Shown here: positions 18,471 to 27,389 of the stretch, one piece after another
How the letters are laid out: each line of letters opens with the position of its first letter
Position numbering within the stretch: the first letter of the stretch is position 1
NCBI GenBank assembly: GCA_964538355.1
Contig: CAZIFC010000009.1
Span: 4,322-68,321, forward strand
Length of the DNA stretch: 64,000 nt
DNA from: Bilophila sp964538355
GTDB taxonomy: Bacteria; Desulfobacterota; Desulfovibrionia; Desulfovibrionales; Desulfovibrionaceae
Reading direction: 5' to 3'
Notes under the pieces: model-generated
What the model was told of the DNA's origin: nothing
What the model saw: only the letters and a program-made list of their open reading frames with translations
Database searches by the model: none
Position numbers and translations under genes: made by a program

Positions 18471-20129
18471 ATGGCCAAAATGCCAAAACCGGAAGAGATG
18501 ATTGCCTCCCGCACGGGTTTTCCCGACAAGAGCTGGATGGACATCAAGCCCGAGATCAAGGCCGGAATGTATGCCTACCCCGCGAAGGTGGACATCATGG
18601 AAGGCCTCCACATGCCTCACCCGCATGCCTGGCAGCCCGAAGAAGAAGACTGGCATCTGCCTGAAAACTGGGAAGAAATCATCTATAATGGCCTGAAGGA
18701 ACGCCTTGCGAAGCACCGTTCCCTCAAGGTCTTCATGGATACCTGCGTGCGTTGCGGTGCCTGTGCCGACAAGTGCCACTTCTTCCTCGGAACCGGCGAT
18801 CCCAAGAACATGCCCGTGCTGCGTGCGGAACTGCTCCGTTCCGTGTACCGCCGGGACTTCACCACCGCCGGACGTCTCCTCGGCAAGGTTGCGGGTGCCC
18901 GCAAGCTGACCACGGACGTCATCAAGGAATGGTTCGTCTACTTCTACCAGTGCACCGAATGCCGCCGCTGTTCGCTCTTCTGCCCCTACGGCATCGATAC
19001 CGCCGAAATCACGGCTATCGTCCGCGAACTGCTGCACGAGCTTGGCCTCGGCATCAACTGGATCATGGAGCCGGTTTCCAACTGTAACCGCACCGGCAAC
19101 CACCTCGGCATCCAGCCCCATGCCTTCAGGGAAATCGTTGAATTCCTCTGCGAAGATATCGAAACCATCACCGGTATCCATATCGATCCGCCGTTCAACG
19201 AAAAGGGCCATGAAATCCTGTTCATCACGCCTTCCGGCGACGTGTTCGCGGAACCCGGCATCTACACCTTCATGGGCTACCTGATGCTGTTCCACGAACT
19301 GGGCCTGGACTACACCCTGTCCACCTACGCCTCCGAAGGCGGCAACTTCGGCTCCTTCGTGTCCTTCGACATGGCCAAGAAGCTGAACGCCAAGATGTAC
19401 GAGGAAGCCAGACGCCTTGGTTCCAAATGGATCCTCGGCGGCGAATGCGGCCACATGTGGCGCGTCATCAACCAGTACATGGCGACCTACAACGGCCCCG
19501 CGCCCGAAGGCATGATGGACGTGCCCACCTCGCCCATCACCGGCACGCGCTTTGAAAACGCCCGCGCCACCAAGATGGTGCATATCGCCGAGTTCACGGC
19601 CGACCTGATTCACCACAACAAGCTGAATCTCCGTCCCGAACGCAACAGCGGTATCATCACCACCTTCCACGACTCCTGTAACCCGGCCCGCGCCATGGGC
19701 ATGCTCGAAGAGCCTCGCGCCATCCTGCGCGCCGTCTGCCCCGAGTTCGTGGAAATGCCGCCTCACACCATCCGTGAGGAAACCTTCTGCTGCGGTTCCG
19801 GTTCCGGCCTCAATACCGAGGAAATCATGGAACTGCGCCTGCGCGCCGGTTTCCCGCGCGGCAACGCCCTGCGCTATGTCCAGGAGAAGAACAACGTCAA
19901 CTGGATGTCCTGCGTCTGCGCCATCGACCGCGCCACGCTGCCGCCCCTTGCCAACTACTGGGCACCCGGCGTCACCGTCAGCGGCGTGCACGAACTGGTC
20001 GCCAACGCACTGGTCATGAAGGGCGAACAGCCCCGTACCATGAACCTGCGTCAGGAAGACCTCGAATGCCCCGACCCCGAAGAGGAAGTGGCTGCCGATG
20101 CCCCCGCTTCTGCCGAGGAGGACAACTAA
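18471..20129 (+). CDS. dsrK: DsrK, HdrD-like catalytic iron-sulfur subunit of DsrMKJOP
   Basis: A 552-residue cytoplasmic subunit related to the heterodisulfide reductase subunit HdrD. It has two [4Fe-4S] ferredoxin motifs at about residues 90-175 (CVRCGACADKCHFF, CTECRRCSLFCPYG). C-terminal Cys-rich sequences typical of CCG domains follow (FHDSCNPAR, EETFCCGSGSG, WMSCVCAID), which hold the special cluster that handles disulfide chemistry. It is the proposed site where electrons reduce the DsrC trisulfide produced by sulfite reductase. The acidic tail (DPEEEVAADAPASAEEDN) looks disordered. dsrJ begins 3 nt after its stop, so translation is probably coupled. Confidence 0.95.
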   Translation: MAKMPKPEEMIASRTGFPDKSWMDIKPEIKAGMYAYPAKVDIMEGLHMPHPHAWQPEEEDWHLPENWEEIIYNGLKERLAKHRSLKVFMDTCVRCGACADKCHFFLGTGDPKNMPVLRAELLRSVYRRDFTTAGRLLGKVAGARKLTTDVIKEWFVYFYQCTECRRCSLFCPYGIDTAEITAIVRELLHELGLGINWIMEPVSNCNRTGNHLGIQPHAFREIVEFLCEDIETITGIHIDPPFNEKGHEILFITPSGDVFAEPGIYTFMGYLMLFHELGLDYTLSTYASEGGNFGSFVSFDMAKKLNAKMYEEARRLGSKWILGGECGHMWRVINQYMATYNGPAPEGMMDVPTSPITGTRFENARATKMVHIAEFTADLIHHNKLNLRPERNSGIITTFHDSCNPARAMGMLEEPRAILRAVCPEFVEMPPHTIREETFCCGSGSGLNTEEIMELRLRAGFPRGNALRYVQEKNNVNWMSCVCAIDRATLPPLANYWAPGVTVSGVHELVANALVMKGEQPRTMNLRQEDLECPDPEEEVAADAPASAEEDN

Positions 20130-20132
20130 ACC

Positions 20133-20522
20133 ATGTATAACGCAAAATACATCATCCCCGGCATCCTGATTGCCGTGGTGGCGTTCACCTCGCCTTTCTG
20201 GCTGAACCTCGGCGGCAAGACCTACGTCTACCCCGAAGTCACCCTTCCCACCGGCGAAGGCAAGGACAAGTGCATCGAATCCAAGGAATGGATGCGCGCC
20301 GAACACATGGCCCTGCTGAACACCTGGCGTGATGAAGCCATCCGCGAAGGCAAGCGCGAATACGTCGCTACCGACGGCCGCAAGTGGGTCATCAGCCTTC
20401 AGGATACCTGCATGGCCTGCCATACGAACAAGGCCGAGTTCTGCGACAAGTGCCATACCAGCAACAACGTAGCCGATCCGTACTGCTGGACCTGCCATGT
20501 CGCGCCGAGGGGGAACAAGTAA
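20133..20522 (+). CDS. dsrJ: DsrJ, periplasmic triheme cytochrome c of DsrMKJOP
   Basis: A 129-residue protein with an uncleaved N-terminal anchor (YIIPGILIAVVAFTSPFWL) and three heme c motifs close together near the C-terminus: CMACH, CDKCH and CWTCH. Cys47 in KDKCIESKEW is at the place where DsrJ proteins have a conserved Cys that acts as an unusual heme ligand (His/Cys), which suggests a catalytic rather than purely electron-transfer role on the periplasmic side. The stop codon overlaps the dsrO start (TAATG). Confidence 0.95.
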   Translation: MYNAKYIIPGILIAVVAFTSPFWLNLGGKTYVYPEVTLPTGEGKDKCIESKEWMRAEHMALLNTWRDEAIREGKREYVATDGRKWVISLQDTCMACHTNKAEFCDKCHTSNNVADPYCWTCHVAPRGNK

Positions 20523-21319
20523 TGAAAAGCAGAAGAGACTTTCTGAAGATAGCCGGTCTCTCCGCCTTCGCGCTGGGTACGGCTTCTGCCCTGACCCTCG
20601 CCGCCGGGGGCAAGGCTGGTGCTGTTCCGGCCGGCACGACGCCTGTCAAGGGCAGCTTCACCAACGAACCCAATGCCCTGCACGCCAAACGCTGGGCCAT
20701 GGTCATTGATACCCGGAAGTTCAACAAGCCTGAAGACTTCCAGCGCGTTATCGATGCCTGCCACAAGGCGCACAACGTGCCGGACATCCCGGGCAACCAG
20801 GACATCAAGTGGCTCTGGACGGACAAGTATCTGCATGTCTTCCCGGACGACACCAACGAGTTCCTGCCTGCCAAGTTCCTGCACGGCGACTTCCTGCTGC
20901 TGTGCAACCATTGCGAAAACCCGCCCTGCGTGCGCGTGTGTCCTACCGGTGCCACCTTCAAGCGTGAAGACGGCATCGTGGTCATGGACCCCCACCGCTG
21001 CATCGGCTGCCGTTTCTGCATGGCCGGCTGCCCCTTCGGTGCCCGTAGCTTCAACTTCCGCGATCCGCAGCCCTACGTGAAGGACGTGAACCCCGAGTTC
21101 CCCATGCGTACCCGCGGCGTGGTCGAAAAGTGTACGTTCTGCACCGAACGCCTGGCTCAGGGCAAGCTTCCCGCCTGCGTTGAAGCCTCGGAAGGCGCCA
21201 TGGTCTTCGGCGACCTGAACGATCCCGGCTCTCCGGTCCGTCAGGCTCTGTCCCAGAACTTCGCCATCCGCCGCAAGCCCTCTCTGGGCACCCAGCCCGG
21301 CGTGTACTACATCATCTAG
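20522..21319 (+). CDS. dsrO: DsrO, Tat-exported ferredoxin-like subunit of DsrMKJOP
   Basis: 265 residues from ATG 20522, which overlaps the dsrJ stop. A Tat signal (KSRRDFLKIAGLSAFALG) shows periplasmic export. The body is a DMSO-reductase B-subunit-like protein with ferredoxin motifs CNHCENPPCVRVCP, CIGCRFCMAGCP and CTFCTERLAQGKLPAC, each donating to [4Fe-4S] clusters, which relay electrons between DsrJ and DsrP. The N-terminal part of the frame before this ATG lies in dsrJ and is not coding in this frame. Confidence 0.95.
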   Translation: MKSRRDFLKIAGLSAFALGTASALTLAAGGKAGAVPAGTTPVKGSFTNEPNALHAKRWAMVIDTRKFNKPEDFQRVIDACHKAHNVPDIPGNQDIKWLWTDKYLHVFPDDTNEFLPAKFLHGDFLLLCNHCENPPCVRVCPTGATFKREDGIVVMDPHRCIGCRFCMAGCPFGARSFNFRDPQPYVKDVNPEFPMRTRGVVEKCTFCTERLAQGKLPACVEASEGAMVFGDLNDPGSPVRQALSQNFAIRRKPSLGTQPGVYYII

Positions 21320-21328
21320 GAGGCCGCC

Positions 21329-22507
21329 ATGCTCGAACTGATTCTCAAAGGCCGGCCGCGTTTCTACCTGTGGCTCTGCTTCCTGGGCGCGATCTTCGGC
21401 CTCGGCTTCATCGTGTACCTGTTCCAGGCGAACATCGGCCTTGCCATCACCGGCATGAGCCGTGACGTGTCCTGGGGCCTGTATATCGCCCAGTTCACCT
21501 ACTTCGTCGGCGTCGCCGCCGGCGCGGTGATGCTGGTCCTGCCCGCCTACTTCCACCACTATGAGAAGTTCAAGCGGATCATCATCTTCGGCGAATTCAT
21601 GGCCGTTGGCGCGGTGATCATGTGCATGCTCTTCATCGTGGTCGACCTCGGGCAGCCGCAGCGCGCGCTCAACGTGATGCTGCACCCCACGCCGAACTCC
21701 GTGATGTTCTGGGACATGCTGGTGCTTTGCGGCTACCTCGTGCTCAACATCGTCATCGGCTGGGTGACTCTTGAAGCCGCCCGCAACGACGTGAAGCCGC
21801 CCCAGTGGATCAAGGTTCTGATCTACATCTCGATCATCTGGGCCTTCTCCATCCATACCGTCACCGGTTTCTTGTACGCTGGCATCCCCGGCCGCCACTA
21901 CTGGCTTACCGCCATCATGGCCGCCCGCTTCCTTGCCTCCGCGTTCTGCTCCGGCCCGGCCATCCTGCTGCTGCTGCTCCTTGCCGTGCGCCGCTTCACC
22001 GGCTTCGAACCCGGCCGCGACGCCATGAAGACGCTGACCACCATCATCACCTATGCGATGTGCACCAACGTCTTCTTCTACCTGCTGGAAGTCTTTACGG
22101 CCTTCTACAGCGGCATCCCCGGACACCAGCACTCCATCCTGTACCTCTTTGTCGGTCATGATGGTCATATGGCGTGGATCAACAGCTGGATGTGGACCGC
22201 CGTGGTCTTCGCCGTGCTGTCCCTGCTCCTGCTGATTCCCCCGGCACTGCGCTACAATGAGAAGATCCTGCCCTGGGCCCTCATCATGCTGGTGATCGCT
22301 TCCTGGATCGACAAGAGCCTCGGCCTGCTCGTCGGCGGTTTCGTGCCCAACATGTTCGAAACCGTGACCGAGTACACCCCGACCATTCCTGAAATCCTTA
22401 TCGCGCTCGGCGTGTACGGGCTTGGCGGCATCATCGTCTCCGTGCTCTGGAAGATCGCCATTGACGTGAAGAAGGAAAACGGAACGTTCGAACTGAAGAA
22501 TAACTAG
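21329..22507 (+). CDS. dsrP: DsrP, NrfD/PsrC-like membrane subunit of DsrMKJOP
   Basis: A 392-residue integral membrane protein with about ten helices, of the NrfD/PsrC family of quinone-interacting subunits. Typical segments are WLCFLGAIFGLGFIVYLF, DVSWGLYIAQFTYFVGVAAG and the His-containing FSIHTVTGFLYAGIPGRHYW. It carries no heme motif. With DsrO and DsrJ it forms the periplasmic-facing module that exchanges electrons with menaquinone. It lies 9 nt after dsrO and is the last gene of the operon; a palindromic intergenic repeat begins immediately after its stop. Confidence 0.94.
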   Translation: MLELILKGRPRFYLWLCFLGAIFGLGFIVYLFQANIGLAITGMSRDVSWGLYIAQFTYFVGVAAGAVMLVLPAYFHHYEKFKRIIIFGEFMAVGAVIMCMLFIVVDLGQPQRALNVMLHPTPNSVMFWDMLVLCGYLVLNIVIGWVTLEAARNDVKPPQWIKVLIYISIIWAFSIHTVTGFLYAGIPGRHYWLTAIMAARFLASAFCSGPAILLLLLLAVRRFTGFEPGRDAMKTLTTIITYAMCTNVFFYLLEVFTAFYSGIPGHQHSILYLFVGHDGHMAWINSWMWTAVVFAVLSLLLLIPPALRYNEKILPWALIMLVIASWIDKSLGLLVGGFVPNMFETVTEYTPTIPEILIALGVYGLGGIIVSVLWKIAIDVKKENGTFELKNN

Positions 22508-22612
22508 AACATCCCCGTGGGATGAGGGGAAAGGCCACTTCTGAAAAGGAGTGGGTTCCCCCTCACCGGACGCAGGCCCCTCATCCGTCCCAATGCCTTC
22601 GGGGGTTGGGAT
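22508..22612. repeat. Palindromic intergenic repeat, family 1, copy after dsrP
   Basis: This copy has a G-rich left arm (GAGGGGAAAGG), an inner hairpin CACTTCTGAAAAGGAGTG, a C-rich right arm (TTCCCCCTCACC), then a pyrimidine-rich tail. It is one of the more diverged copies, and assignment rests on the arm/inner-hairpin/tail order and its position just after a gene end. Confidence 0.5.
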
Positions 22613-22778
22613 GTGATGAGGGGTTGCCGTTTTCTGTCCCTGTGTGCCCTCCGGCGCATGGGGACATTCCGTTTTTCAGGCAGGGGAGCCTTGCCAAGCC
22701 CGGCGGCCTTTGTCATGGTGCACACGTCGTTTCAGAACAGCCATACGAAGCCATCGGCTTCTTTTTCAGGGGATTTCG

Positions 22779-23435
22779 ATGAATTTTACCTTTCAGCGCA
22801 ATCCCGCACGGCTCCTTGGGCTGTGCGGCGTGCCATCGGTTCAGGATCGCCGGCAGGAAGCTCTTTTTATGGCGAAGGCGAGGGAGCTTGATGCTGCCTC
22901 CCTGCGCCCGCTGGTGCTGGTTGCGGGCGGTTTTCTCGATCAGGTTCTTGGGAACAGCTATGCCGTCGCTGCCCGCTATCCCGCGGATCTGCGCGAGCAG
23001 CACGACATCTGGTTCCGTGAGCATTACGAGAGCCGCAAGATGCGGGAAATCGTGAATCTCTATGCCTCCAGAGGGCATTCCGTGACGCTTGTCGGGCACA
23101 GCTGGGGCGGGGACGCCGTGGTCAATCTGGTGGCCCGCAGGCTGGACGCGCCCATCGATCTGCTCATCAGCATCGATCCTGTCTCACGCAAGGGCGCGCC
23201 CCGCAGAAAGCTTCCCAACGTGGCGCACTGGCTGAACATCCACATCGACTACGGCAAGAGCACATGGCTGGACATCCCCAATATGGTGGCCCGTATCGGC
23301 GGGCCGTGGGAAGAGGCCGCCCAGGCTGACGCCAATATTTCCTGCCCTCCCGACATGACCCACGCATGGGCATGGGGAATGTTTGAAAAATACGGGCTTC
23401 CCGTCCTGCGGGAACGCGCCGGAGCGTGGCTCTAG
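22779..23435 (+). CDS. Alpha/beta hydrolase fold protein
   Basis: 218 residues from ATG 22779, which has AGGGGA upstream. The nucleophile elbow GHSWGGDAV around residue 109 and the following SIDPVS are typical of serine alpha/beta hydrolases (lipase/esterase group). THAWAW near the C-terminus may supply the catalytic His. No signal peptide is present, so it is likely cytoplasmic. It is convergent with comEC, whose stop is only 19 nt away. The substrate cannot be predicted. Confidence 0.75.
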   Translation: MNFTFQRNPARLLGLCGVPSVQDRRQEALFMAKARELDAASLRPLVLVAGGFLDQVLGNSYAVAARYPADLREQHDIWFREHYESRKMREIVNLYASRGHSVTLVGHSWGGDAVVNLVARRLDAPIDLLISIDPVSRKGAPRRKLPNVAHWLNIHIDYGKSTWLDIPNMVARIGGPWEEAAQADANISCPPDMTHAWAWGMFEKYGLPVLRERAGAWL

Positions 23436-23454
23436 GGCCGTCCGGCACCTGCGT

Positions 23455-25968
23455 TCAGTTCCCATTCCAAAAGACGGCGATCTCGCCCTCTTCCCCGGTC
23501 ACCCGCAGGGGAATGCCCAGCCGGGCCAGCTCTTCCCGGATGCTCCGTGAAGGCAGGCGGTAGCCGTTGCAGGCTCCTGCGCTGGCGATGGCGATGCGGG
23601 GCGATACGGCTTCGAACAGGCCCGGGAGCCTGTTTTTTGCCGAGCCGTGGTGCGGCAGGACGAGCACCTCTGCGGAGAGGGCCGCGCCGCTTTGCAGCAG
23701 TGCGCGCAGACAGGCTTTTTCCGCATCTCCGGGAAGCAGGGCGAGGCCCCGCCCGTTCAGGGTGAGCCGGAGGACAAGCCCGTTGTTCCCTGAGGGGGTT
23801 ACGCCCGGCTGCGGAGCCAAAACCTCCAGTTCCAGCCCCTCGGCCAGAGGGATGCTGTGTCCGGCATGGAGCGTTTGCCGGGGGATTCCCCGCTCGGCAA
23901 GGATGCCTGTAAACGCTTCGGCAAGCGGGCGGGCGGGGCCGGAGGGCGCGTCGATGCCTTCGAGAGGGGCCGTGTACACCTTTCCCACAGCGTATTGTTG
24001 GGCAATGTAGAGCAGGCCCTTCAGGTGATCGCGGTCAGGATGGCTCAGAAAGAGAGCTTCCAGCCGGGGCGGGCTGTTCGCCGTCAGGATCGGGGAAAGG
24101 ATATCCCGCCCGGTGTCGAAACGCCGGGATGCAAGCCCTCCGCCATCTATGAGGGCCTTGCCGCCGTGGGACCACTCGACAAGGACGGCCTGTCCTTGCC
24201 CGACATCCAGTACCCGGAGGGCGATGCGCGGGGAAAAGTAGCCGTGCGCCCAGAGGAGCGGCCCGGCGAGGAGGAAGATCCCTCCCGCCGCAAAGAGCCG
24301 GAAGGACGCGGCGGGGAAGGCGGGCCTGTTCAGGCGCAGGGCCATCCCGGCGGCAATGGCCCCGAGGCCGGGAAGGAAGCTCCAGTGCGGGCGCAGCATG
24401 ACGAAGGTATCCATCCCCAGATGCATCTGGAGCCAGCGCAGGGCCTCCAGCAGCCAGCCGCAGGGCAGGGCGGCAAGCTGGAGTGCAAGGGAGGCCGCCG
24501 CCTCAGATCCCGGAACGGCAAACAGCAGCCCAAGGAAGGACAGCGGCAGCACGAAGGCCCCGAGAACGGGCAGCCAGAGCAGGTTCAGGGGGAACCACAG
24601 GGTCGAGCGTCCGAAAGCGTCGAGAACGATGGGCAGGGTGGCGAGCTGCGCGGCGGCGGAACAGCCGAACGTCAGCCAGAGGAGCCTGAGGGCACGGCTT
24701 GCCGCCATATGGAGAGCAGGCTTTTCCCCCGTAAGGACGTGCAGCGGTGAAACAGAGAACGGGCCGGCTTGCCAGACGGCCCGGAACCACGGCAGGGCAA
24801 GGGCGATGCCCGCCACCGCCGCAAAGGAAAGCTGCGCCCCCAGATCGTACAGGCACAGCGGATCGGCCAGCAGCATGCACAGCAGGGCCATCAGCAGGAA
24901 ATCGATCAGGGAAAACGGCGCAACCAGGCGTCCCACCCGTGCAGGAAGAAGATCCGGCACACAGCGCAGCAGGCAGGCGGCCGCAAGCATCAGGGTGGCT
25001 CTGAGCAGCGAGGGCGGCGCATCCCCCAGCCAGAGGTAGCCCGCCGCCAGCGGAAGGCTCAGTATCCCCATCAGGCTGTGGGCCGGAACGCGCAGAAATA
25101 CCCCCGGAGCCGCGAAGCCGAGCAGCATGGTCAGAGCCAGCGCGCCCAGTCCGGCTACGGCAAGGTGCTGTCCCGAGAGCGCAAGGCTGTGCGCCAGCCC
25201 CGCGGCGTTGATGCGTTCCAGATCGGCGGTATGCAGGCCGGAGCGATCTCCGAAGAGCAGGGCGGGGATCACGGCCCTTCCCCCTTCCGCACCGGAAAGC
25301 AAGGGCCATTCCTGATTTTTCAGGGCCTGTTCCACGCGCAGGCGCAGCCGCTCCCGAAGCGCGGAACCGAAGGCCGGTTTCCCGGCAGCGACCAGCCCGG
25401 CCTCGTCTCCTTTTGTCCACGCCTGAAAGAAAACGCCTTGTCGATGCCAGTAGTCTTCGATATTCCCGGCTCCCCGATTGCGGAAGCCGCGGACAGGCCG
25501 GATGTGCAGCTTTCCGGAGAGCCGCTGTCCCGGCAGCGGGCGGGGTGCGTCCGTGCTGTCCTGCCATGTCAGGGCCAGCTTGCCCGGCAAAGGCTCCCCC
25601 TGTTCCGGTGCGACGTTTTCCAGAAGGATCTGAAGCCTGCGATCCGGCAGGCCGCGAACCTTGATGACGGTTCCCGTGACGGGTACGGCGCGTCGAGCGG
25701 CAAGGCTTTGCTCCAGCCAGACGGGGAACCGCCGGGGAACCTCCGGTTCTGCCTTGATGCCCATATGCCAGCCGGCCCCCACGCACATGAGCGCGAGCAG
25801 GCAGGAGAGCGGGCGGCGCATCCGGCTGTCCACCCAGACGATGAGCAGCAAAAACGCCGCTGCCGGAACCCAGAACCGGGCCGCGAGGATGCCCGCCGCA
25901 AACAGCAGCAGGCAGACCTCCCAAAAGAGCAGTGGCTGGAGCGGGGGGCGGGACAGGGGCTGTTTCAT
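23455..25968 (-). CDS. ComEC/Rec2 family DNA-uptake channel protein
   Basis: An 837-residue inner-membrane protein. Two hydrophobic helices at the N-terminus are followed by an OB-like domain (about 90-190) and the Competence domain with many membrane segments (about 230-520, ALSGQHLAVAGLGALALTML). A C-terminal metallo-beta-lactamase-like domain from about 575 carries the metal motif SHPDRDHLKG and VLPHHGSAKN. ComEC forms the channel that carries single-stranded DNA into the cytoplasm during transformation; many non-competent bacteria also carry it. No other competence gene is near. ATG 25968 begins MKQPLSRPPLQ. Confidence 0.92.
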   Translation of the reverse strand: MKQPLSRPPLQPLLFWEVCLLLFAAGILAARFWVPAAAFLLLIVWVDSRMRRPLSCLLALMCVGAGWHMGIKAEPEVPRRFPVWLEQSLAARRAVPVTGTVIKVRGLPDRRLQILLENVAPEQGEPLPGKLALTWQDSTDAPRPLPGQRLSGKLHIRPVRGFRNRGAGNIEDYWHRQGVFFQAWTKGDEAGLVAAGKPAFGSALRERLRLRVEQALKNQEWPLLSGAEGGRAVIPALLFGDRSGLHTADLERINAAGLAHSLALSGQHLAVAGLGALALTMLLGFAAPGVFLRVPAHSLMGILSLPLAAGYLWLGDAPPSLLRATLMLAAACLLRCVPDLLPARVGRLVAPFSLIDFLLMALLCMLLADPLCLYDLGAQLSFAAVAGIALALPWFRAVWQAGPFSVSPLHVLTGEKPALHMAASRALRLLWLTFGCSAAAQLATLPIVLDAFGRSTLWFPLNLLWLPVLGAFVLPLSFLGLLFAVPGSEAAASLALQLAALPCGWLLEALRWLQMHLGMDTFVMLRPHWSFLPGLGAIAAGMALRLNRPAFPAASFRLFAAGGIFLLAGPLLWAHGYFSPRIALRVLDVGQGQAVLVEWSHGGKALIDGGGLASRRFDTGRDILSPILTANSPPRLEALFLSHPDRDHLKGLLYIAQQYAVGKVYTAPLEGIDAPSGPARPLAEAFTGILAERGIPRQTLHAGHSIPLAEGLELEVLAPQPGVTPSGNNGLVLRLTLNGRGLALLPGDAEKACLRALLQSGAALSAEVLVLPHHGSAKNRLPGLFEAVSPRIAIASAGACNGYRLPSRSIREELARLGIPLRVTGEEGEIAVFWNGN

Positions 25969-26294
25969 GGGCAGACCGCTAGGCCCCGGAAGCGGCCTCT
26001 GGGGAGGGTTGCCGGGGCGTGTATGGTGAAGCCCGTGTTTTCGGGCTGTCGAACCCCCAGCCGGAAGGGGCGAGGCTGTCTTTTCCCTGATGCAGCAACC
26101 GGATGCCGGTTGCGCTCGTGTCGGGCGCCTTCTCCGGCGTCAGGGAGGCGAGGCGGGAGGGGAAGGCTGGTTTATCGAACGCGCCCTTGGGCAAGAAGGT
26201 TTTTCTTTGTCCAAGGGCGCGGGGAACAACGGAAAACAATGGGAAACAGCGAGGAGCAGGGAACGCCCGGAGCGGTTTCCCCGGTGTGCTCCGG
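25969..26294. other. 326-nt intergenic region upstream of comEC, with hairpins
   Basis: No gene is supported. A perfect 8-bp hairpin GCAACCGG/CCGGTTGC with a 3-nt loop lies at 26095-26113. An 11-bp stem CGCGCCCTTGG (26180-26190) / CCAAGGGCGCG (26211-26221) encloses a T-rich 20-nt loop. The second could terminate the aminotransferase transcript on the minus strand, but it lacks a following T-run. Confidence 0.4.
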
Positions 26295-27389
26295 CTATTT
26301 GCCCAGAGCCGCGGCAACGGCTTCGAGAGCCTGCGTCATGAGGTAGGGCTGGGCCTGCGTGCCCATGTGTCCGAGGCGGAAGACCTTGCCGTCCATCGGG
26401 CCGAAACTGCCCGTGCAGATCAGCCCATGACGGCGCAGCGTCTCCTTCCATTCGGGCCACGTCCGGCCTTCGGGGAGCAGGGCGGCGGTAACGGTGGGCG
26501 CGTTGACGGCGTCGGATGTTGTCCAGAGCCGGATGCCCAGCTCGGCCAGACCCGCCCGGCACTGGGCGGCAACGGACTCGTGGCGGGCAAAGACGGCGTC
26601 CATGCCTTCCTTGAAGAACGCCTGCGCCCCGGCGTACAGCGCGGCGACGCCGTGCCAGTTGGGGGTATAGGGGCAGCGGCCGTCCTTGCGGACGCTGCGG
26701 AAAGGCAGGATAGCGTCGTAGCCCTGATACTTCACTTCCGCCATGCGTTCCCATGCGGCCTCGCTGACGCCCACCATGCTCATGCTCGGGGGGCAGCTCA
26801 GGCATTTCTGGGAGCCGCCGAGCATGAGGTCGACGTTCCATTCGTCCATGTGCACCGGCGCACCGCCAAGGCCCGCCACCGTATCCACATAGAACAGCGG
26901 CACGCCGAGATCCTTCTTGAGCTTGCCGAGAGCGGCGATGGGGTTCAGGGTGCCGGAGGGGGTTTCGCAATGCACGGCGGTCAGCATGACCGGCTTCACG
27001 CGGCGGATGGCTTCCTCGATGGCTGCGAGATCGCTTTCCCGGATGCTGCAATCGTAGGGCAGGGACACCTTTTCCACGATGCAGCCGAAGGATTCCGCCA
27101 TTTCCCCGATGCCGTCCCCAAAGACGCCGGTTCCGACGCTGACGACATGGTCGCCGGGCTTGAGGCAGCTTTTCAGCGCGCCCCAGAGGGCAAGCATCCC
27201 TTCGCCGGTCATCAGGACGACGTCGTCTTTCGTCCCCATGAGCTTGCCGATGCTGCGGCTGGTGGCGTCATAGAGACACAGGAAATCGGATTCGACCTGA
27301 CCGGAACCGTAATCCCTGCCGAGTACGGCGATAACGTCCTCATGCAGGGCAACCGGGCCGGGAACCATGGGAATGGGTGCGTAACTCAT
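26295..27389 (-). CDS. Class V aminotransferase (serine/alanine-glyoxylate type)
   Basis: A 364-residue PLP enzyme of fold type I. Features are the N-terminal PMVPGPVALHEDV, the cofactor-binding region MTGEGMLALWGAL, VDTVAGLGG (Asp pairs with the pyridine nitrogen) and LGGSQKCLSCPP with the Schiff-base Lys. This is the alanine:glyoxylate / serine:pyruvate aminotransferase group; in anaerobes such proteins may act in serine or glycine metabolism. Its start overlaps the murI stop by four bases (ATGA), so it is translationally coupled to the glutamate racemase. Confidence 0.9.
   Translation of the reverse strand: MSYAPIPMVPGPVALHEDVIAVLGRDYGSGQVESDFLCLYDATSRSIGKLMGTKDDVVLMTGEGMLALWGALKSCLKPGDHVVSVGTGVFGDGIGEMAESFGCIVEKVSLPYDCSIRESDLAAIEEAIRRVKPVMLTAVHCETPSGTLNPIAALGKLKKDLGVPLFYVDTVAGLGGAPVHMDEWNVDLMLGGSQKCLSCPPSMSMVGVSEAAWERMAEVKYQGYDAILPFRSVRKDGRCPYTPNWHGVAALYAGAQAFFKEGMDAVFARHESVAAQCRAGLAELGIRLWTTSDAVNAPTVTAALLPEGRTWPEWKETLRRHGLICTGSFGPMDGKVFRLGHMGTQAQPYLMTQALEAVAAALGK

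Noticed and set aside
17439..20498. Long minus-strand frame opposite dsrM, dsrK and dsrJ
   Set aside because: It is the antisense of three verified genes; high-GC codon bias produces such frames.
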